DNA from: Takakia lepidozioides
Taxonomy: Eukaryota > Streptophyta > Takakiopsida > Takakiales > Takakiaceae
Length of the DNA: 64,000 nucleotides
Assembly: GCA_030704615.1 (NCBI GenBank)
Contig: CM060733.1
Location: 23,314,001-23,378,000 of the forward strand
Reading direction: 5' to 3'
In this document: positions 56,001 through 64,000 of the stretch, piece by piece
Position numbering within the stretch: position 1 is the first letter of the stretch
Layout: every line of letters starts with the position of its first letter
Notes under the pieces: model-generated
The model's input: only the letters and a program-made list of their open reading frames with translations
What the model was told of the DNA's origin: nothing
The model's database searches: none
Program-made: the position numbers and the translations under genes

Positions 56001-59000
56001 GCGTCTCTTTGGTGAGAGAACCCCGGACAGTGTATCAGAAAATGAATACTGTCTTCAGATTGCCCACACAACGGGCAATTGCACTCTCCCTTTCCTCTCT
56101 GCTTCTGTTTGCTGTTCAAAGGTAGGCTTCCTGCCCTGAGTTTAAATTTCAGTCTAGTGCCGAGAGTGGGTAGACCCTTGAGGTCATCCAAGATGTCCTC
56201 CCCCATGTCACTGACTGGAAACAAGTTAAGGGAAGTTTTCTGCCTAACTTCATTTTCATCAGACAATCTCATGGCAACAGACATGGCTTTGGACACTACA
56301 GCCTCTAAGTCAGATTTATCCAGCAGGGTCAAGACTTGCGGATCCAGGTCCAGGTCCTTGAGAATCTCTTCTACTCTCTTCTGCCAAAGATTGGGATGCT
56401 CTAAAGAATGTACTCATAAGACTTTGTTTGCCGCAGCCTTGCTGAGATGGAATGAAGTTCACCCTGGAAATGGCATTGCGCAATTCTGTGTTATTTGAAG
56501 AATCAAGCTGCATGGCCGTGGCATTGGGGATGCCTGCAATCGCCTGCATCCCATAAAGTGTTCAACATTTCAAAAAGCTGAGAAGAAAGAAGAAAAAGTA
56601 AATCATGGTGCCAGACCATTGCAATGACGATCACATGAATGAATGACCAAGCACCTTTCATCAAATTTGAAAGGTATCAAATTCAACAGAAAGAGCTTCA
56701 AAGTTTTGAGGGAGAAAACTGAAGAAAGAAGAACATCCACAGGAAGCACAGTGAGCTTATGGGACAAGAAACATAAAGATTTGAACCAGGCCTTAATTAT
56801 TTCAAGGAGTTGAAGTATCTCATGAAGTAAGCTACCAAGCATTTCTGGTTCTTAAGAATGTACTCAATTCTGGTCTTAAGAATGTACACATAAGACATTG
56901 TTCCCGTAGCCATTTCTGGTCTTACGAAACAGAGAGAGAGAGAGATGCACTTTTCAAGGTTTGATTGTTAGAACCTTGACTCCATTTACCCCACTGCTGT
57001 TTGAGGAGGAGTGGGACAGGAGGAGAGCAGAATAGAGCACGACTACTTGACTGGTTCAAATGAAACCGAAATTTATTTTTGACTTCCAGATTTTCTGAAG
57101 ACAGCCTTGCATAGAATTTGAAGCAAGCATTCCATGTAAGGCCCTCTCATGCAGACAAGTATCCACAATACATCAGAGAACGTCCAGTATGATTCCCACA
57201 ATCAGTCATGTGGTTCCTCTTCACCTCTTGGGTTGGGTTAGTACCTTCTGAGCATCTTCCAGGAACAAGGAAGCTACAACCACCCAAACACGTGCATCAC
57301 TTGGACCATTAACTGCAGGGCTTTTTCTCGCCACAAACTGACGACCATGCAAAGCCAGATATGTAATTGCAGGTTCGCACATTCGGCCAGCCCCCAGGAT
57401 GAGCACTTGGAGGCCTCCCTTGGGTTCGAGGTTCCCTCCACTTTGTGACGTAGTACAGGTCGTTTTTATCTCCAAAGCTTTATTTGGGCTGCTTTTTCCC
57501 ACACTATTGACTTGCCTGCTGGTACTGAGATCATCAGTATGAGTGGCAATGGCCGCCAATGCGTCAACAATGTTCGCAAGTTCTTCCTCACTGTCAGCTT
57601 CAACCTGTGGGCAGTATTTAGAACCATATGTCTGCTTAATATTTGGCCACAACAAGTGGAACAATGGAGGACTCTAAATATGCTGGAAATGCTGTATGAA
57701 AAGCTCTCAAAAATGCAGATGGACCATACCATTTGATGGAGGGCCTATGCGCAAAAGAAAGTTACAAATGAGATTGCCAACTCAGCCTTCACAGAGAGAA
57801 GAGAAGTGCAAAATGAAATGAAATGGATACTTTATAATGTCCGCAGGAAGCTCAAGAGCTTATGGGACAATGGAAAGCATGAAAGAAATGAAATGAAATA
57901 GTGCTTTATAACATCCGCGGAAAGCTCATAGAGCTTATGGGACAAAATGGAAGAAAACATGAGAGAGGAAACAAAACCGAGCCAAGAATTAAAACTATTG
58001 CTCGAGTGATTGTCTAAGGGTGAAGACCTCGTGCAGGTAAGCTGCCAAGCATTTCTGATCCTCATAGTGGAAGACTTCAGTGAGAGATTGGAATGAAATG
58101 AAATGAAATTATACTTTAGAACATTGTGGAAAGCTCAAAGAGCTTATGGGACGAGAGAAAGAAAAACTTTAAAACCTTTCTCAGACGAAAGCAGAATTTG
58201 CTTCAGGATGGAGGTGAAAGATGGAGATAAAGACATTTTATCATCCAGCGAATTTACAGAGCTTACTGCTCAACAGTGAAAGAAACGAAACGAAATGAAA
58301 TGAAATGACAAGAAAGAACAACGCTTACCAAAGCCATGGGGTAATATGGGTCTTGAGGGACAAGGTTGAGTTAGAAGGAAGTCTGACAAAGCAAAATACA
58401 CAGAACTGTTCAACAGTAGGTCTACCTCGAGGTCAGCATGGGAAATTTCCTCATCGGACTGCCCTAGCTTGCATGTGGCCAGATGAAACCGCCCACCAGC
58501 ATCACATATCACATCCAGGGCCTCGTTGATGAGGAATTGATCAAACAAATGACCATTGAGTGAAATCTGCCAACAACATCCCAAAGATAAGACCGTACTC
58601 CAGAGCCATAACCCACCCATGTGGATGATGACCTGCTGAACGACAAGGCACTGCTCACACAAATAGATATGCCCCTGGAGGGAAAACGTTTTGGGCCTTC
58701 CATGAATCGGGCACTATATGGAAGCTTCCAATCAAATTGCACAAATTTCATAAGAACTGGTTCCAGATCATGACATCATGTCAATTTCAAATGGAAGAAT
58801 AATAACATGGAGTGATTATGCATTGCCAAATCTGGCAGATCTTGTGTTTCTCAGTGTCGGTTCATGAAATTGCTTCTTAGGTTGCACCAGGGCCCAATGC
58901 TTGTTTCAAGAGACAGATTCCAGCAAAAAAGGTGATTCCATTGGTGGGTCTATGTCTGCCTACCAAATTAATATACAAGTATTGTACAGGTTGACCCATA

Positions 59001-62000
59001 CTAATTGTAAGGTGTAGGTTGCAAGGGCACTCTGTCTCTTTCCCTTCAAACAATGATCAACAGTAAAGGAATACAAATCTCCAATTTTAACACATTGTCC
59101 CTCAGATTTCAGAATTGGAGATAGCTCACAGAAAACCTACCAGTCTGGTAAACTGGCCACTCTTCTTGCCGTTTAGCTTTGCCGGTGACTGCATTTCCCT
59201 GCAAGGCAACCAAGAGTTCACCCTGAGGCTACATTCCTCTCCATCCTGTCACTGCATGTTTTCCTCTGCCCAAAGTGGCCCAGGTTTATGGTTACAAGGC
59301 TACGGCAAGCACAGAGAGAGTATATCTCTCTCTGCCTCCTGCGAACTTGATCAGAGAATCTTCTTATTTTTCTTCTGAATCACTAAGAAAAACAGATACC
59401 ATCACAAGATGTTGTAACAAAGTAACGCAGGTAGCAGGCCATCATTTTTGCTTACTTGACGTCAGATTGTCGCATACGCTGAATGTAGTCATAAAGTGGG
59501 GTGAGCTTTCCGTTGTGCGCAATGCACGCTTTTTTAACAGGGACTAGTGTATCCTCTGGAGTACTTGCATATGCCATACTGCTCAAAAACGGATATAATA
59601 CATCTCCAAAGTGCTTGGTTGACTGTGTTAACCCACAAATGCATGATAAAAATCAGAATAAGGTTAAGTGACATGTCCTTAAGAATGACAGTCGACATTC
59701 ATTTGAAGGTTTCTGTTCATAGGAGAGACCACAGCAGAGCTTCTCAATGTGCCTATTGACTGCAATACCATTTGTTTCTGTATCTTTCTAATTGCACTCA
59801 AGCTCCAACCATGTAAGCAGCTAGTAAAAAGTGCTGCAAATAACAAGAAAGATAAATTTCTTCTTTATGCTCGATACAGCAAGCCCAATGCAGCAACCTT
59901 TTGATTTGCAACATGAGATTGGTTTCTGCAGATGAAGGGCCCAACCTCCTTGGCAAGCTCTGCAGGCAAACAGTCAACTGCAAGAACTATGATGCCGTCT
60001 CCATCCATATCCTTATGATAGGTGCCTGATTCAGGATTATATCTGGCACAACAAACAACACTCAACAAACATCCAGAGCATACACACTTCTGCAGTATAC
60101 TGTATCATGAGAGGATGGAGATGGTCCCATCATACTTGGAGAATTTAGGTTCCTTAATCACAGGAGTCAGGAATAGCCGGGACCCCAAGGGCAGCAGCAT
60201 GATGGGAGCTGACTTACCAAATTTCTGTTGGTAAGTGTGCTGCATGCTATTCCACTGACTTGACAAAAGGGCCAAGATTAAGAATGTTTCAGAGCTCTAA
60301 CAAGATTGCCAATATAGGTTGAAGTCCCCTTTTCCAAGTAATGGCATAAACAGTTCAGATGACAGATGGAGAGAGGGACTGCTTGCTATGTTGGCTTGCA
60401 GCCACTGACCTCACTAAATTGTCAGATGGAGAGAAACGATGAAGGTAAGAAAGGAAAATGAAGAAAGACACTTCATAATGGCAATGGAGCTTATATAGGA
60501 CAAAGAACAGGAAGAAATTTGTTATATCCAACTGGAGTGGAAATGAGGAACAAGAACCTGAAGAAGGGACTCTCAATGGGGGTGATTTGATGGAGACACT
60601 CAATTGAACCCCGCACATCACAGGTAATGTCCGCCACCCCTAGCAGCCGAGGTTCAACCTTGCTGGTTAGCTCTTGCAACTGCATGTTGGTCAGAAGCCG
60701 CGGAAACCGTCTCTCCCAGTACATACAGTTCACTGCACAGACAGAATTAGACTAGTCAAATAGTGTGCTACTAAAATTCTTATCAGTTGCACCATACAGA
60801 GGGGACTGATTCACCAGCATTTTATCCGACTATGCTCACCTGACTAGCTTTGTGGTAAAGTGGATAACTGAGAGGCCCAGGAGAGTCTTGTTCAACAAAA
60901 ATCTCTTCTAAGTACTTTAATAGCAGAGAATATACACACTTACACAGTCTAACAATACTCTCAGAGATTTGAAAACGACTTACCAATTACAGAAGCATAG
61001 AGGGCGATAGTGTTATGGAACACAGAATGATATTGCTCAGGATGAGCATAGTAGTCAGCCTGCACACATTCAGCCAACATTGTGTTTGGGAAATCCTTGC
61101 CTCAACTGGATTGAAGCCTATATCCAACAGTGAGGCTTTCAGGCACCAACCTATACTTTAAGACATATCAAAGAGAAAACAAGGGAAAGAAAGAAACTAC
61201 CTGTCCACAGTGAGCCCCAGGGCCCGTGATAAAGTACAACAACACAAAACCACTTTTAAAGACACTGAACAAAAGAGACTGGCAAGAAGGAACACTGCAC
61301 AGGCTCTCCAGGAGGACTGGTATGCTGGAGGCTCCTGGCCAAGAAAGGAAGGCTAGGAGTCTTGTGTGGGAATTACTTTGCTATCTGTCTGGTTACATGT
61401 GCCTTTGGTGCTTATGGCCAGTGAGGCTTCACCATATGTCCTTTATGTCAAGAACTTATTTCTCATCATCATGTGATCCAAGCAGCTTCCTGTCACTTCC
61501 TCCTTAATGTTTCTTTTGCTGACATGTTTGGGCTTTTGGCTCTGGAGGTGGCTTGTCCTTCAAGAAAGAAGGACAAAACAGGCCAAGGCCCACAGGAGCA
61601 CTCAGAAAACAAGAAGCCTAAGCTTCTACAACAATCTTTTATGGCTTTTCTCGGCTTTGGTGAAGTTCAAGGCAGAGTTTTACTTCAGTGTGATCTGGGT
61701 TTTGCCCCTGTCCTCTTATGAAAAAGGGTGGGTGACACAGACCAACAACAACACTAGCAAGACTTGTTCATTACTCAAAGTGCAGCAGCAACAATTTGGC
61801 AATTTGGAAAGTAAGCTGGTAGAGGTGACTGGACCTTGTCAAAGGGCTTGGAGGGGTCATTGGGTGCCACCATGCTGTCTGCAGCGACCACGCAGCCATA
61901 AACTTTGAAATTAATATTTCCCACCCTTGCTCCTCTGCTAATGCTTGGCCTTGGTGTCTGCACATGTCCTCCCCTATTTTAAGGAATAAACAAAGAATCT

Positions 62001-64000
62001 CTAGCCTTAACTTTACATGCTGCCCTTTAGTCCCACAAGCTGATGTTGGGAGTCAGATGTTAGTGCACTGTGAGTACACCATCGCCAGTCCGGGGTTCAA
62101 CTCCAATTGGAGGCTTTAACACGAAGAGGCACTCAATCCCACTACCTCTGGCTTGCTCTGTTGCTCTTCATTTGGGCCTCAGACCCAAGTCAACTAAACA
62201 AGGCTGGTAGACTGCTGAAAACTTGTAGTCTCTTGAAAGAAAGCAATTGAATTGAAGCAATGACTTTCCAGTTGGTTTGAAACAAAAAATCTCACATGAG
62301 GGGGAGATGACTCAGCAAGGCGGGGAAGCTCAGATGGATCCACAAACTGATGAGGCAACAGCCGAAATATCTCCTGTGCACCGTGAGACACTGAAAGGAA
62401 GTAGTTTCTACATCACAATTCTTGAAAGACCTGGATTCTGTTCCAAATTCGTCCCAGTAGTTGCAACCTAAGAGTAAAATCTCAAATTGGAATTGGGAAT
62501 CAAATCTGTCCCATATTTCAAAATGTCTTGTAAATCTTACCATTTCCAGTGCCAGTGAAAACAAAAATGAGGGGGCAGATGCCAAGAGGAAGGCCATCCC
62601 TTGCAATCTCATCACCAATTGCTAGCACTGCGGACCTAGCTGCAGTCAAAGTTGAGTACATGTACGAGGATCCTAGTGACAAAAATGGCGTGGAGAATCC
62701 CAGGCTCAAGTACCCTGTAAAAGAAGCACCACCGTTGAAATAGTCAATAATGACAATTGTATATGGTTTTAATTTCAAACCAGGACTGTACTTCTCAGCA
62801 AGTGACAGTAAAAACTGCGAGTCCAGATCCACAAAACAAATCAAGTTCTTACTTTCGCCCAAGCCTCGGAGGAAGTCAATCATGCCAGCAAACCCTGCAT
62901 ACTCTCCAAATGCCACCAGTCTTTCACCATGCTCTCCCATTATAAGCTCATAGTCATACAATGACACCCTTTTCTCCAGTACCTGAAATGCAAAGCCAAA
63001 CTTAAGTATATTATCGCTACAATCATGCTTCCAAGTGGAGCTAGAAACTATTCCTAGAACTTCAAAGATATAGATGCAATGGTGAACAGTTCCATCCAAA
63101 ATAATTTCAATGCATGGTGATAAAGACTGTCTAGAGTTTGTCAGTTTTCTGACAAGTTCTTGTTCTGACTGATCCTGAGAACATCAGGATTGGCATCGAC
63201 ATCTTATGAGGTGATGGACCTTCAGCATACTGACCCAAAAATTCGTTTGAGAGGATGAAGGGCGGGGTGTTCACTTAGTGCAGTGCATAGAAGAAGGTGC
63301 ATGAATGTTGGAATTCAATTTCAAGCGCCACTCAAAGTGACCATTCTATACATCCGTACCGTCCGATCGAACTACTACCAAGTGAGACAGCCATCAGTAT
63401 GTAGATTCTCTAAAACCTCCAAAGACTTATTGGCAACATAGAGGAAACATCACAGGAGATCATGCATACCTCGTCAAGTAGGGGCAAGTTCTCTGGTTGG
63501 GCTTTGTGAGTATGGGAGAAGAAGGCGTATGCCCGATCTTCCAGCAGAGTTCCACACTGCACTTCCAATCCCATGTGTAAACAAGTTCAAAGTGACAAGC
63601 GTGGCGCTGACAAAGATTCAGTTGGTGTTAGCCTCAGTCGAACTCAGCAACAGGAAGTCCTCATCTCTGTTGGTTCCAATATCTTCATGGAACTTACCAA
63701 TCGACTCCACAAATGGCACCAGAGCCCGCAAATAAGAACTAGTGAACAGTATGTGACTAACCTTAGGCCGTTTGACCCCAAGCACGAGGCCACATTCAGA
63801 GAGATCCTCCGCCAGCTCACAGCCAACGTCTTGGTACTGAGCATCAGTGTGAATGCGTTTCGTGCAAGGTTGCACCAAAATACGTTCAACGCCGTCGTTG
63901 TCGTGGTCAGCATGAAGCAAGCGGGCACAGTGAGACGGCGTAAGCGGAGCTCGACGCTCCCACTTGTTGTGCTCCTCTCTTAGCAAGCCTACCACCCCGT
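50068..64000 (-). CDS. LKR/SDH: Bifunctional lysine-ketoglutarate reductase / saccharopine dehydrogenase (5' end cut off)
   Basis: Exons read right to left: 64000-63762, 63556-63470, 62982-62853, 62714-62541, 62390-62296, about 61930-61835, 61059-60984, 60732-60558, 60042-59946, 59622-59456, 58566-58426, 57604-57245, 56543-56463, 54995-54930, 54570-54453, 54270-54141, 53831-53752, 53377-53219, 52629-52341, 51899-51791, 51184-51005, 50698-50629, 50126-50068. The LKR half has [38 protein letters not shown] and [11 protein letters not shown]. The SDH half starts at [20 protein letters not shown] (Rossmann loop) and has [39 protein letters not shown] and the end [11 protein letters not shown]. 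It performs the first two steps of lysine degradation via saccharopine. Short exons before 61930 and between 59455 and 58567 were not found. No lesion is seen in the recognised exons, so the gene is probably functional. Confidence 0.95.
51225..51480 (+). mobile_element. LINE 3'-tail copies in an LKR/SDH intron
   Basis: Two consecutive tails read on the plus strand: GCTCTTTGAGCTTCCCAGGG plus ATGTTATAAAGTATCATTTC, and GAGCTTTCTGCGGACGTTAT plus AAAGCACCGTTTCATTTCAT. Each ends in ATTTC-type pentamers. They are opposite in orientation to the 55-58 kb copies. Confidence 0.75.
52000..52135 (+). mobile_element. tRNA-derived SINE in an LKR/SDH intron
   Basis: TTGGTTAGGGCACCCTTGCC and GGTCCTGCATTCAAGCTC form a degraded A-box/B-box head, followed by GTGGCCTACAACATAGGCCA. 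Divergent, so confidence is modest. Confidence 0.45.
55035..55721 (-). mobile_element. Cluster of LINE 3' ends in an LKR/SDH intron
   Basis: On the minus strand the text encodes LINE ORF ends ([19 protein letters not shown], then 3' UTR). At least two tails carry the AAGCTCTTTGAGCTT or related hairpin, GACGTCATAAAGCACC and (ATTTC)n. The pieces are staggered and partly overlapping in content, as from repeated insertion or local duplication. Confidence 0.72.
55663..55721. repeat. 59-bp direct repeat, left of LINE copy 3
   Basis: GCCAAAGATTGGGATGCTCT to GCAGCCTTG-type end. It matches 56383-56441 with three mismatches. Confidence 0.88.
55838..56386 (-). pseudogene. LINE ORF2 C-terminal fragment (copy 3) in an LKR/SDH intron
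   Basis: Nearly the same as copies 1 and 2 in the Harbinger element, from [14 protein letters not shown] (joined to foreign sequence at TGGCAG) through [20 protein letters not shown] and [19 protein letters not shown] to CVKGFLEDI, where a stop follows. It lies between two 59-bp direct repeats and ends 77 bp before an LKR/SDH exon. Confidence 0.88.
56383..56441. repeat. 59-bp direct repeat, right of LINE copy 3
   Basis: Partner of 55663-55721. On the minus strand it encodes [10 protein letters not shown], part of a LINE C-terminus, so the repeat is itself LINE-derived and not a simple target duplication. Confidence 0.85.
57810..58310 (-). mobile_element. LINE 3'-tail cluster in an LKR/SDH intron
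   Basis: At least three tails on the minus strand at about 57815-57870, 57885-58090 and 58090-58165. The middle one retains coding text [20 protein letters not shown] and [10 protein letters not shown] before the hairpin and pentamers. A further (GAAAT)n scrap lies at 58285-58310. Confidence 0.75.
62060..62165 (+). mobile_element. tRNA-derived SINE in an LKR/SDH intron
   Basis: TGTTAGTGCACTGTGAGTAC and the B-box CCGGGGTTCAACTCC are at tRNA-like spacing. The body AGGCTTTAACACGAAGAGGC is unlike the other SINEs here. Confidence 0.5.

Noticed and set aside
55663-56441. Long target-site duplication of the LINE fragment
   Set aside because: The 59-bp repeats are themselves LINE coding sequence and differ at three positions; recombination or template jumping explains them better.
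62794-62852. Coding insertion within the LKR domain
   Set aside because: The frame reads through, but GT and AG at 62852 and 62715 and the exact family match of the spliced product ([15 protein letters not shown]) show it is an intron.
1-64000. Bacterial or organellar origin
   Set aside because: Spliced genes, SINEs, LINEs and DNA transposons throughout; no operons or organelle genes.

Overview
The window is nuclear DNA of a land plant, most likely a seedless one (fern, lycophyte or moss). Three things point there: plant-type spliced genes, a DYW-class PPR RNA-editing factor with a TTTAGGG-type telomere motif nearby, and dense transposon debris inside introns. A long coiled-coil gene of centrosomal or ciliary character would fit a lineage with motile sperm. 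The lineage call is inference; no organelle, bacterial or viral genome features are seen.

Layout. 0.4-5.9 kb: exons of a large coiled-coil protein (+). 6.7-7.2 kb: LINE tail fragments. 9.5-10.8 kb: a diverged tandem duplication that forms the 5' end of an intact single-exon DYW PPR gene (10.5-13.3 kb, +). 15.3-17.3 kb: a two-exon F-box/LRR gene of the FBW2/SKIP1 type (-). 19.7-21.9 kb: a complete five-exon LSM8 (-). 24.3-25.8 kb: an intronless gene joining a calponin-homology-like domain, a membrane segment and a LysM domain (-). 26.9-36.25 kb: a 9.4-kb PIF/Harbinger transposon, with TIRs and TAA target duplication, a Myb-like ORF, a decayed DDE transposase, nested LINE copies, PPR relics and a captured C-terminal piece of the S-adenosylhomocysteine hydrolase gene. 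36.5-44 kb: gene-poor, repeat-rich DNA with an inverted-repeat element, old tandem duplications and a 926-bp non-autonomous hAT element with an 8-bp target duplication. 44.2-47.6 kb: a six-exon HAD/NT5C-like nucleotidase gene (-) with a predicted plastid presequence. 49.6-49.9 kb: a perfect 149-bp tandem duplication. 50.07-64 kb: nearly all of the bifunctional lysine-ketoglutarate reductase/saccharopine dehydrogenase gene (-), running off the right edge, with introns full of LINE tails and tRNA-derived SINEs.

The host genes are unrelated housekeeping or regulatory loci and do not form a cluster: spliceosomal snRNA binding, ubiquitin ligase adaptor, organelle RNA editing, lysine catabolism, nucleotide metabolism. 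The most unusual items are the complete Harbinger element carrying a spliced host-gene fragment, the CH-TM-LysM protein, and the recently amplified 303-nt PPR units. Exon boundaries were assigned by reading GT/AG sites, checking reading phase across junctions and comparing with remembered family sequences. No database search was run.
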